6,823 nucleotides of DNA, from positions 2,029 to 8,851 of the forward strand of contig DOFA01000242.1 of assembly GCA_003532195.1 (NCBI GenBank). Direction: 5' to 3'. Within the stretch, counting starts at the first letter, position 1. Each line of letters starts with the position of its first letter. The position numbers and the translations under genes were made by a program. Below are positions 1 through 6,498 of this stretch, in pieces. The notes below the pieces were generated by a model that saw only the letters and a list, made by a program, of their open reading frames with translations, had not been told where the DNA came from and searched no databases. The DNA is from Clostridiales bacterium (GTDB lineage: Bacteria; Bacillota; Clostridia; Saccharofermentanales; UBA5734).

Positions 1-82
1 GGTCGCCGGTCGGGCGGGTCGCTTCGCCGCGCGGCGCGGTTAAGCGGGTGCCGCGGGCTGAACCGGAAATAATTCGGGGCAT
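1..82 (-). CDS. rsmD: 16S rRNA (guanine966-N2)-methyltransferase RsmD, N-terminal fragment
   Basis: Only the first 27 codons lie in the window; the gene runs off the left edge. The translation begins MPRIISGSARGTRLTAPRGE and continues with ATRPTGD. This matches the RsmD family start, in which a short I-I-x-G-x-x-x-G-x-x-L strand leads to the TRPT segment before the Rossmann-type S-adenosylmethionine methyltransferase domain. RsmD methylates N2 of G966 of 16S rRNA during assembly of the small ribosomal subunit. The ATG at 82-80 is well supported by a strong ribosome binding site six bases upstream. The gene lies 25 bases after recG on the same strand, and recG-rsmD is a familiar order in Firmicutes. 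The catalytic NPPY-type motif would lie outside the window, so activity cannot be judged. Confidence 0.9.
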   Translation of the reverse strand, partial: MPRIISGSARGTRLTAPRGEATRPTGD

Positions 83-88
83 GGCCTT

Positions 89-93
89 CCTCC
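89..93 (-). promoter_or_regulatory. Strong Shine-Dalgarno site of rsmD
   Basis: On the minus strand GGAGG, within the run AGGGAGGAAGG, lies six bases before the ATG at 82-80. It fixes the start of the truncated rsmD gene and shows that rsmD has its own initiation signal rather than depending on translation of recG, whose stop codon is at 110-108. Confidence 0.8.
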
Positions 94-107
94 CTGATCC
101 CTGGCAT

Positions 108-2237
108 CTAGATGCCGACTTGCGAAAACATCTGGCTGTAGCGGATTTCCAGCGTCTGGCGGATCATCCGGTTTTCTTCCCGTTCCAGCGCCGGATCGGC
201 TGCGAATAGTTTTTCCAGGCAGTCCTGGACTTCATGCAGCAGATCGCGGTCGTTGTAAAGGTTAGCCAGACGCAAAGCAGGCAGGCCATGCTGCCGGGTG
301 CCAAAAAAGTCGCCAGGCCCGCGCAGCTCAAGATCCTTCTCCGCCACAGTAAAGCCATCCGCGGCATGGCACAAGGTTTTCAGCCGTTCCCTGGCCGTTT
401 CGTCCTCTGTGTCGCTCTGCAGGATGCAGATCGACCGCTGGCTGCCGCGCCCGATCCGGCCGCGCAGCTGGTGCATCTGGGCCAGGCCGAACCGCTCGGC
501 ATTCTCGATCACCATCAGGCAGGCGTTCGGATTATCGACGCCAACCTCGATAACCGTTGTGCTGACGAGAATTCTGATATCGCCTGCCATGAAAGCGTCC
601 ATCACCTGATCCTTGGCCGCAGGTTTCATGCTGCCGTGCAGAAGGCCCAGCCGCAAGTCCGGAAAGCTTTCCTGTGCCAGCCGGTTGTATGTGCTGATGG
701 CGGATTCCAGATCCGAATCGGCATTTTCTTCAATCATCGGGCAGACAACATAGGTTTGCCGCCCTTCCTGGGCAAAGCGGCGGATCAGCTGCTCCACCCT
801 TCCCCGGTCTCCGGAATTCGCGGTATAGGTTTCAATCGGCAGGCGGCCGGCCGGCAGCTCATCGATCACGGAAATGTCGAGATCGCCATAAAGGATCAGG
901 GCCAGGGTTCTGGGTATTGGCGTCGCCGACATGACCAGGATATGCGGAGTAATCGGGTCATCACCCGTTCCCTGTCCGAGACGCAGGCGCTGCCGGACAC
1001 CGAAGCGGTGTTGTTCATCGGTGATCGCCAGCGCCAGGCAATTAAAGCGGACGCGTTCCTCGATCAAAGCATGGGTGCCGACCAGCAAACGAACATGCCC
1101 TTCGGCCAGGTCCTGCAAGATTTGCCGCCGCTGTGCGGCAGGGGTCGCGCCGGTCAGCAGGGCAACCGCTTCGCCGCTGCCTGCCAGCAATTGGCTTAAA
1201 GTCTGATAATGCTGGCGGGCCAGGATCGCCGTTGGCGCCATCAGGACAGCCTGCAGGCCGCAAAGGGCGCATTGCAGCATGGCCAGGGCAGCCACCACGG
1301 TCTTTCCGGAACCGACGTCGCCCTGGACCAGACGATTCATCGGCCGCTCACCCGCGAGATCTTGCCGTATCTCAGCCCATACCCGCTGCTGGGCGCCGGT
1401 CAGCCGGAATGGCAGTGCCGCGGCGACCCGCTCCAGGCAGGACTCGGCAGACGAATCAAGCCGGGCGGGGCGGCCGCCGGCGTTATCACGGCGCTGCCGG
1501 CGTAACAGAAAAAGCCCCGACTGCAGCAGAAACAGCTCCTCAAAAGCCAGGCGCCGCCGGCAAATGGCAGCCTCTTCCCAACTGGCGGGCTGATGAATCC
1601 GGCTGTACGCATAATCAACCGCGCAGAGTTTGTGTTCCCGGCGGACCCATGCCGGCAGCGGTTCCGGCAGATGTCCGGCCAGGCGCGGCAGGACGTTCTG
1701 GATCATTTGCCGGAGCACACCCTGGCTTAGCCCCTGCGTCAGGGGATAAACCGGGCGGATGCCTTGTTTGCCGGCTTCCTGCGGATCATAATTCTCAAAA
1801 GCCGGATTCTGGACGCTGAAGCTGGCGCCGGAGCGCTTGACCCGCCCCCGGAACTGGTACCATCGGTCCATCTCCAGCCGGTCAGCCAGATAGGGCTGGT
1901 TGAACCAGACGGCGGCGATCGCGCCTTGCTCGTCGCGAAGCACCGTGCGCAGAACCGATAGCCGCCCTTTACGATGCACGGACGGCTTGCGGGCAACCCG
2001 TGCCAGAAAGGTCTGTTCGACGCCGTCAATCAAGTCGCTGATCGGCGCCAGGGCGGTCCAGTCTTCAAAGTTGCGCGGAAACCAGCTGATCAGATCAAAC
2101 CAGGTTTCAATTCCCAGGCGATGCAGCAATGCAGCCCGCTTTCCGGCGACACCGGGCAAACGGGTAACCGGCTGGCGAAACAGGTCTGGCGTCGGCTCCG
2201 GGCCGGCTGCCTGGCGATCCGGCGCCCGGGCGGTCAT
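108..2237 (-). CDS. recG: ATP-dependent DNA helicase RecG
   Basis: RecG is a superfamily 2 double-stranded DNA translocase that remodels stalled replication forks and branch-migrates Holliday junctions. The 709-residue product is slightly longer than the usual roughly 680-690. An HhH-like segment (LPGVAGKRAALLHRLGI, 27-43) is followed by the OB-fold wedge domain (about 70-150). Helicase motifs are complete: Walker A GDVGSGKT (306-313), DEQH (407-410), SATP (437-440), VSTTVIEVGVDNP (558-570) and QLRGRIGRG (590-598). The C-terminal RGPGDFFGTRQHG (639-651) belongs to the translocation-coupling region of the family. The ATG at 2237 overlaps the nth stop (ATGA), which favours translational coupling. 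The first 25 or so residues are Pro/Ala-rich and precede the conserved start of the family; no better in-frame start follows before residue 123. No key residue appears to be missing. Confidence 0.97.
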   Translation of the reverse strand: MTARAPDRQAAGPEPTPDLFRQPVTRLPGVAGKRAALLHRLGIETWFDLISWFPRNFEDWTALAPISDLIDGVEQTFLARVARKPSVHRKGRLSVLRTVLRDEQGAIAAVWFNQPYLADRLEMDRWYQFRGRVKRSGASFSVQNPAFENYDPQEAGKQGIRPVYPLTQGLSQGVLRQMIQNVLPRLAGHLPEPLPAWVRREHKLCAVDYAYSRIHQPASWEEAAICRRRLAFEELFLLQSGLFLLRRQRRDNAGGRPARLDSSAESCLERVAAALPFRLTGAQQRVWAEIRQDLAGERPMNRLVQGDVGSGKTVVAALAMLQCALCGLQAVLMAPTAILARQHYQTLSQLLAGSGEAVALLTGATPAAQRRQILQDLAEGHVRLLVGTHALIEERVRFNCLALAITDEQHRFGVRQRLRLGQGTGDDPITPHILVMSATPIPRTLALILYGDLDISVIDELPAGRLPIETYTANSGDRGRVEQLIRRFAQEGRQTYVVCPMIEENADSDLESAISTYNRLAQESFPDLRLGLLHGSMKPAAKDQVMDAFMAGDIRILVSTTVIEVGVDNPNACLMVIENAERFGLAQMHQLRGRIGRGSQRSICILQSDTEDETARERLKTLCHAADGFTVAEKDLELRGPGDFFGTRQHGLPALRLANLYNDRDLLHEVQDCLEKLFAADPALEREENRMIRQTLEIRYSQMFSQVGI

Positions 2238-2881
2238 CCGCCGGCGCCCTTATTGCCGGCCGACCGGCAGAATCCGGCCAGCGGGCAGGCGAGGCAATTA
2301 GGCCGCCGGGCAATGCAGACAGCGCGGCCATGGCTGACCATCAGGTGGCCAAAAGCGATCTGGTCCGGTTCCGGGACGATCGCGGCCAGGTCTTTTTCAA
2401 TAGCCGCCGGATCTTTCTGGTCGGTCAAGCCGATCCGGTTGGATAACCTGGCGCAATGCGTGTCAACAACCAGGGCCGGGATGCCAAAACTATCACCCAG
2501 AATCAGGTTGGCTATTTTTCGGCCGACGCCGGGCAACGCGATCAATTCTTCAAGGGTGCGCGGCATTTCGCCCTGATGCCTGGCCAGCAGTTCGCGGCTG
2601 GCGCCGAGAATTGAGCGGGCCTTGGTCCGGAACAGGCCGCAGCTGCGGATCAGGTTTTCCAGCTCGGCCGGTTCGGCGCCGGCGAGCGCCGGCAGATCGG
2701 GATAACGCGCAAACAGCGCCGGCGTGATCTGGTTGACCCGGGCATCGGTGCATTGAGCGGCCAGAATCGCCGCAGCCATCAGTTGCCAGGGTTGCCGAAA
2801 ATCCAGCGTACAGTCTGCGTCCGGGTACAGACAGCGCAGCAGGCGGATTGTCTGGGCCGCCATTTCCCGCCGGTTCATCAC
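2234..2881 (-). CDS. nth: Endonuclease III (Nth), DNA glycosylase/AP lyase
   Basis: Nth removes oxidised pyrimidines and cleaves the resulting abasic site in base excision repair. The 215-residue product has normal family length. It contains LAAQCTD (40-46), the helix-hairpin-helix LPGVGRK (116-122) with catalytic lysine K122, and VDTH (139-142) with catalytic aspartate D140. The four cysteines of the [4Fe-4S] cluster are C189, C196, C199 and C205 in the canonical C-X6-C-X2-C-X5-C spacing. The start is taken as GTG 2881-2879, whose G is also the last base of the upstream TAG stop; an ATG follows immediately as codon 2 and is the alternative start. An AGGAG at 2897-2893 lies 11 bases before the GTG and 14 before the ATG, so the GTG is slightly favoured. 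The gene is tightly packed between the HtrA-like gene and recG, overlapping recG by four bases. Confidence 0.96.
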   Translation of the reverse strand: MMNRREMAAQTIRLLRCLYPDADCTLDFRQPWQLMAAAILAAQCTDARVNQITPALFARYPDLPALAGAEPAELENLIRSCGLFRTKARSILGASRELLARHQGEMPRTLEELIALPGVGRKIANLILGDSFGIPALVVDTHCARLSNRIGLTDQKDPAAIEKDLAAIVPEPDQIAFGHLMVSHGRAVCIARRPNCLACPLAGFCRSAGNKGAGG

Positions 2882-4146
2882 TAAGGCCGGTACTCCTGCA
2901 AATAAGCCTGCAAGCTGTGGTATTTGCCGTCCGATCGCCGGTAGACCCGGAATGTCACCAGAGACCCGACCGGCTGGGTTTGCAGAAAATAGCTCATATC
3001 CATTGATGGGGAGACCACTTCGCCGTTAATCTCCGTGATGACATCACCTTTGCGCAGGTCAGCGGTATAGGCCGGGCTGTCTTTGACGACATTGCTGACA
3101 TAAAGTCCGCCCGGCAATTTATAAAGCTTCTGCAAATCCAGGAAACTATCTTCGAGCAGAATCGATATGCCCAGCCAGGATCGTCCGGGAATGTAGCCGT
3201 TTTTGATCAGGTTGGCGGCCACCATCTGAACAGTATCGGCCGGCAAGGCATAACTCAGGGTGTCCGTCGCGTCGCTTTTCAGCGCGCAGTTCGTGAGTCC
3301 GATCACTTCTCCGGCCAAATTGAGCAAGGGGCCGCCGGAACATATCTTGCTGATGAGGGCGTCCGTTTGGATCATCCGCAGGTTGGTGCCATCTTCCAGC
3401 ATGACCGGCCGGTCCAGACCGGTGATGATCCCGCTGGACAAACCGCCGGATTCGTATAATTCATCCGGATAACCGAGCGCCAGGATCACCTGGCCGACTT
3501 TCAATTCCGGATCGGCGGAAAAAACGGCCGGCTGCAGGATATTAATGCCCGGATCGATGCGCAGGACCGCAAGTCCGCTCAAAGAATCACGGGCAACCAG
3601 ACTGGCTGTGAATGTCTGGCTGACGCCCCGGACATAGACGCGAATTGACGCGTTAGTCAACAATTCTCCCTGCTTATCGATCGCAATCGACAAGATGCCG
3701 GCATTGGTGACGATCATCCCGGACCGGCTGTAAATAATGCCGGATCCTTCGTTGGTTTTGCGGGATGCTGTGCCGCTTGCGGCCACTTCAACATCGATTC
3801 CGACGACAGACGGCGATACGTTTTCGAAGAGCTTCTCCACCAGATCATGGGTTTGCCACCAATACAGCACCCCTGTTCCCTGGCTCGGATCCGGCGTCGG
3901 GCTGGCCGGCGGGACGGTTGGCGTCGGAGAAGGCGTGACAGTCGGAGTCGGTTTGCTGGTTGGCGTCGGGGTCAATGTCGTCGCGGCAGTCATACCGCCG
4001 GATGAAGTTGTGCTTGAACCCGAGCTGATCCAGGCTGAGCCGAGGACGCCGCGACCAAGAAGAATAATAGTCAATATCGAGGCTGTGGTCGCCGATGCCA
4101 GGCAAATGACCGCCAAACCGGCAATCCTTTGTATTTTGCTGCTCAC
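2881..4146 (-). CDS. Membrane-anchored HtrA-like (S1C) PDZ protein, probable pseudoprotease
   Basis: The open frame extends up to a GTG at 4203 (440 codons), but the GTG at 4146 is preferred because GGAGGT lies four bases upstream, giving 421 residues. Numbering here follows the 440-codon frame. A membrane helix (about 27-50) is followed by a Pro/Thr-rich linker (76-108), a trypsin-like HtrA domain (about 115-330) and one PDZ domain (about 343-435, WLGI then GLYVSNVVKDSPAYTADL). HtrA proteins are envelope quality-control proteases with a His-Asp-Ser triad. Here the serine motif survives as CSGGPL (S289), but the histidine position in TN-A-G-I (expected TNxHV) is G169 and the aspartate position in SGLAVL (expected TDLAVL) is G210. 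No histidine at all lies between 120 and 428. The reading frame is intact and the fold motifs are kept, so a binding or sensing role is more likely than proteolysis. It follows a two-component system, which may control it. Confidence 0.9.
   Translation of the reverse strand: MSSKIQRIAGLAVICLASATTASILTIILLGRGVLGSAWISSGSSTTSSGGMTAATTLTPTPTSKPTPTVTPSPTPTVPPASPTPDPSQGTGVLYWWQTHDLVEKLFENVSPSVVGIDVEVAASGTASRKTNEGSGIIYSRSGMIVTNAGILSIAIDKQGELLTNASIRVYVRGVSQTFTASLVARDSLSGLAVLRIDPGINILQPAVFSADPELKVGQVILALGYPDELYESGGLSSGIITGLDRPVMLEDGTNLRMIQTDALISKICSGGPLLNLAGEVIGLTNCALKSDATDTLSYALPADTVQMVAANLIKNGYIPGRSWLGISILLEDSFLDLQKLYKLPGGLYVSNVVKDSPAYTADLRKGDVITEINGEVVSPSMDMSYFLQTQPVGSLVTFRVYRRSDGKYHSLQAYLQEYRP
3880..3978 (-). 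repeat. Pro/Thr-rich low-complexity linker in the HtrA-like protein
   Basis: Codons 76-108 (440-codon numbering) encode a repetitive run of TPT-like units; in residues 78-107 only 5 of 30 residues are not Pro, Thr or Ser. It joins the membrane helix to the HtrA domain and would act as an extended, possibly glycosylated spacer across the cell wall. On the plus strand the same bases read as repeated Val-Gly, which is only a shadow. Confidence 0.8.
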
Positions 4147-4150
4147 AGTT

Positions 4151-4156
4151 ACCTCC
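4151..4156 (-). promoter_or_regulatory. Shine-Dalgarno site that decides the HtrA-like start
   Basis: GGAGGT on the minus strand is four bases before the GTG at 4146-4144. No comparable site precedes the upstream GTG at 4203. The candidate -10 box at 4218-4213 would also place the transcript start close to 4206, too near 4203 for that codon to be used. Both points favour the downstream GTG. Confidence 0.75.
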
Positions 4157-4212
4157 GGGTTTATCTGTTTCAAAACAATGTCCCGTTCAGAATACACAAA
4201 CACTTCTTAATT

Positions 4213-4246
4213 ATTCTACCGAAAAAACATGAATGCTTTATGAACA
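4213..4246 (-). promoter_or_regulatory. Candidate activator-dependent promoter with 11-base direct repeat
   Basis: In the 109 AT-rich bases between the kinase stop and the preferred HtrA-like start, the minus strand carries TTCAT at 4244-4240 and again at 4233-4229, exactly 11 bases apart, within two 11-base units covering 4246-4225. Ten bases after the second TTCAT lies TAGAAT (4218-4213), one mismatch from the -10 consensus. No good -35 hexamer lies at 17 bases (ATAAAG). OmpR/PhoB-family regulators bind as tandem dimers to direct repeats with an 11-base period that replace the -35 element, and the first unit (TGTTCATAAAG) resembles a Pho-box half (TGTCATAAA) with one extra T. Binding by the neighbouring regulator is inference. 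Confidence 0.45.
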
Positions 4247-4255
4247 TTCTCTGTT

Positions 4256-5773
4256 TTAAGGTGAAGCTAGTGTAAAAATAAAGCGGGCGCCGCCCAATTC
4301 ACTGCGGGAAACCGATATGCGCTGACCGTGGGCCGCGAGAATAGTCCGGCATATATAAAGCCCCAGCCCGGAACCTTTAGCCGTCCGGGATTTGTCGACC
4401 TTGTAAAAACGATCGAAGATATAAGGATATTCGTTCTCCGGAATTCCTGGACCACTGTCCTCGATAATGACTTCGACTTCTTTGGATTTTGCGGATTTAC
4501 GGGTGGTCAGGGCAATAATCCCTTCTTCCGGCGTGAATCGGATGGCATTGGACAGAATATTGTAAACCACGCGGTTGATCGCCTCCCGGTCGCCGATGAC
4601 CAGCAGGCGGCCCAGGTCGTCCTGAAGAAAATCAGTCTGCACGCCCAGTTTTTTCGCTGCGAGCATCGATTCCAAGCCGATCACATCCTGCTTGATCACC
4701 TGATTGATGTCAAAAATACCCTGGTTGATTTTCTGCTCGCCTTCGAGCAGGTTGGCTTCGAACATGGTATTGACCAGAGCCTGCAGGCGCTGGGCTTCCT
4801 GGCGAACAATATCCAGATAATGGGTATAGCGGTCCGGCGGCACGGTTCCGTCGAGCATGCCTTCGACAAAACCGCGGATCGAGGTGATCGGCGTGCGCAG
4901 ATCATGCGATACGCTGGAAATGAAATCCTTGCGGTCGCGCTCCTGATTTTCCAGTTTTTCGATCATCGTGTTCATGGTGGTGACCAGCACCGTCAGGTCA
5001 TCGGTGACCAGGGCTTCCGGGCGGGACAGGCTGACCGGGTCATTGATGCCGGGAAGAACTACGCGAACCGAAAGGTCGCCGCGTGACACCCGTTCGGCGG
5101 CGTTGGAAAGCAGCCTGATCGGCCGGGTTATATTGCGCGACAAAATACCGACAAACAGCAGGGCGATGCCGAATGCAACCAGAAACGACGCGATCAGGCC
5201 GTTGGTCATCAAAAAACTGGTCAGGCTGCCGGGATATTGAGGATAGTGCAGCTGGACTTCCCCTTTGTAACCGCCAGTGGAGGAAGGGATCGGCCAGGCA
5301 GCGGAAAGCCAGTCGATTCCAGTTGTACTGAACAAGCTTTGGAAACTGCCGCCCACGCTGATGCCAGAGGTACCCCCGCCCAGGGTGGCCTGGTAGCGGA
5401 TCGGCAACTGGTAATAACCCCGGCTGGTTTTTGTCAGAGTACCGGCTGTTTTACCGGGGAGGCCGGTAAAATCGATGAGTTCGCCGTTATAATTGACCAC
5501 CCAGACGACCGCGCCGGTTGAGCGGGCAGCAAAGCTGACATAGCTTTCCACTTCCGGATCGCTGAGTTCCCCGGCCCGGTCCAGGTTGCCGGCGACAAGG
5601 TCGGCGATCACCTCGGTGCTGTTCAGGAGCTGGGCGGTGCGCTGGCTGGTGTTGTTCATCGAAGTGATGCCATAATAGACCAGGCCGAGGGTGGTGAAAA
5701 CGAGCAAGATAACCACGGTCAGTTGCAGAATCGTGCGGGCATAAACGGAACGGATCAGATGCGGTTTCATCAT
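4256..5773 (-). CDS. Membrane sensor histidine kinase (HAMP-HisKA-HATPase)
   Basis: The 505-residue protein has membrane helices at about 14-36 and 187-211 flanking an extracytoplasmic domain of about 150 residues. Its GAVVWVVNYNGELIDF stretch (87-102) looks like the core strands of a PAS-like (PDC/Cache) sensor fold. A HAMP linker follows (about 212-275), then HisKA with the phosphorylated H290 in SVSHDLRTP, and a HATPase domain with the N box NILSNA (405-410), DSGPG (439-443) and GSGLGLY (467-473). All residues for autophosphorylation are present. It is the likely partner of the regulator 11 bases upstream. The tandem ATG codons at 5773 and 5770 are 5 and 8 bases after GGAAG (5783-5779); either could initiate. 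There is no cytoplasmic PAS domain, so it is not a plain WalK. The HAMP second half carries an insertion of about a dozen residues (see findings). The signal sensed is unknown. Confidence 0.95.
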   Translation of the reverse strand: MMKPHLIRSVYARTILQLTVVILLVFTTLGLVYYGITSMNNTSQRTAQLLNSTEVIADLVAGNLDRAGELSDPEVESYVSFAARSTGAVVWVVNYNGELIDFTGLPGKTAGTLTKTSRGYYQLPIRYQATLGGGTSGISVGGSFQSLFSTTGIDWLSAAWPIPSSTGGYKGEVQLHYPQYPGSLTSFLMTNGLIASFLVAFGIALLFVGILSRNITRPIRLLSNAAERVSRGDLSVRVVLPGINDPVSLSRPEALVTDDLTVLVTTMNTMIEKLENQERDRKDFISSVSHDLRTPITSIRGFVEGMLDGTVPPDRYTHYLDIVRQEAQRLQALVNTMFEANLLEGEQKINQGIFDINQVIKQDVIGLESMLAAKKLGVQTDFLQDDLGRLLVIGDREAINRVVYNILSNAIRFTPEEGIIALTTRKSAKSKEVEVIIEDSGPGIPENEYPYIFDRFYKVDKSRTAKGSGLGLYICRTILAAHGQRISVSRSELGGARFIFTLASP

Positions 5774-5784
5774 AGCCGCTTCCG

Positions 5785-6498
5785 TCAGGGCAGTTCAAAC
5801 TTATAGCCGACACTCCAGACCGTCTTGATCAGCCAGGCCGGATGATTGCCGGCATTGTCCAGCTTCTCGCGGATGCGCTTGACATGGACGTCGACCGTGC
5901 GCGATTCGCCATAAAAATCATAGCCCCAAACGTTCTCCAGCAGCTGCTCCCGCGTAAAAACCCGATTGGGGTGCGAGGCAAGGAAAAACAGCAGCTCCAG
6001 CTCCTTGGGCGGCATCTCGATCTCCTGGTCATTGACCCGGACCGTATAGCGGGATTTGTCAACCCGCAGATTCGGATACTCGACACATTCGCCGGTCGCT
6101 TCGCCTTCGCTGTTGACATGGCGCGGCACCTGGCCGGTCTCATAACGCCTGAGAACCGCTTTGACCCGGGCGAGCAGCTCTTTGGGCTCAAAAGGCTTCT
6201 GGATGTAGTCATCGGCTCCAAGCTCCAGGCCGACAACCTTGTCCAGCGTGTCGCCGCGGGCAGTCAGCATCAGGATCGGGACATCGGAAACCTTGCGGAT
6301 CTCCCGCATGATGTCATAACCGTCCTTGCCCGGCAGCATCAGGTCGAGAATGATCACATCCGGCGCCGACTGCAGAAATGTATCATAAGCTTTGTCGCCG
6401 TCCAGGCAGCTGACGACGGCGAAGCCGTCTTTGTCGAAATAAAGGCGCAGCAATTCGCTGATATTGGGGTCATCATCGACAATCAATGCTTTTTTCAC
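5785..6498 (-). CDS. OmpR/PhoB-family response regulator
   Basis: The 237-residue protein is a DNA-binding regulator acting in the cytoplasm. Its receiver domain (1-120) has the acidic pocket D8-D10, the phosphorylated D52 in LDLMLPGKDG, T79 and K101 in the KPF motif, so it should be switched by phosphorylation. A winged-helix DNA-binding domain (about 143-235) includes FTREQLLENVWGYDFYGE and the recognition-helix region SRTVDVHVKRIREKL, ending in a VGYKF wing. The start is a GTG at 6498-6496 that overlaps the nrdR stop as GTGA; AAAGG lies ten bases upstream. The kinase gene follows after 11 bases and is the likely partner. The linker between the domains (about 122-140) is somewhat long and acidic. 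Target genes are not known; the direct repeat before the HtrA-like gene is a plausible target. Confidence 0.96.
   Translation of the reverse strand: MKKALIVDDDPNISELLRLYFDKDGFAVVSCLDGDKAYDTFLQSAPDVIILDLMLPGKDGYDIMREIRKVSDVPILMLTARGDTLDKVVGLELGADDYIQKPFEPKELLARVKAVLRRYETGQVPRHVNSEGEATGECVEYPNLRVDKSRYTVRVNDQEIEMPPKELELLFFLASHPNRVFTREQLLENVWGYDFYGESRTVDVHVKRIREKLDNAGNHPAWLIKTVWSVGYKFELP

Noticed and set aside
234..1199. Long open frame on the plus strand opposite recG.
   Set aside because: The protein has no recognisable motif, and the minus strand here carries complete RecG helicase motifs. Long antisense frames are common opposite GC-rich genes; those at 4328-5086 and 5842-6591 are rejected for the same reason.
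3337..3699. The missing triad residues as the result of a frameshift or a decaying pseudogene.
   Set aside because: The frame is uninterrupted from start to stop, motifs before and after each substituted position are in frame, and the PDZ domain is intact, so an expressed, selected protein is more likely.
4166..4177. Twelve-base near-palindrome (arms TGTTT/AAACA) in the HtrA-like leader.
   Set aside because: Short AT-rich arms of five bases are expected by chance in such a leader, and the site does not align with the promoter or the ribosome binding site in a telling way.
3737..4210. Plus-strand frame with a Val-Gly repeat opposite the HtrA-like gene.
   Set aside because: The repeat is the antisense of the Pro/Thr linker codons, and the frame has no other coding support.
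4222..4249. Possible intrinsic terminator after the kinase gene: GAATG/CATTC arms followed by a run of six T on the minus strand.
   Set aside because: The stem is only five base pairs, AT-rich, with a nine-base loop and two bases before the T run. The same bases are better explained by the 11-base direct repeat, though weak attenuation cannot be excluded.
4256..6498. Identification of the two-component pair as WalRK.
   Set aside because: The regulator resembles WalR only at the general OmpR-family level, the kinase lacks the cytoplasmic PAS domain of WalK, and no walHI-like genes follow. The pair is left unnamed.
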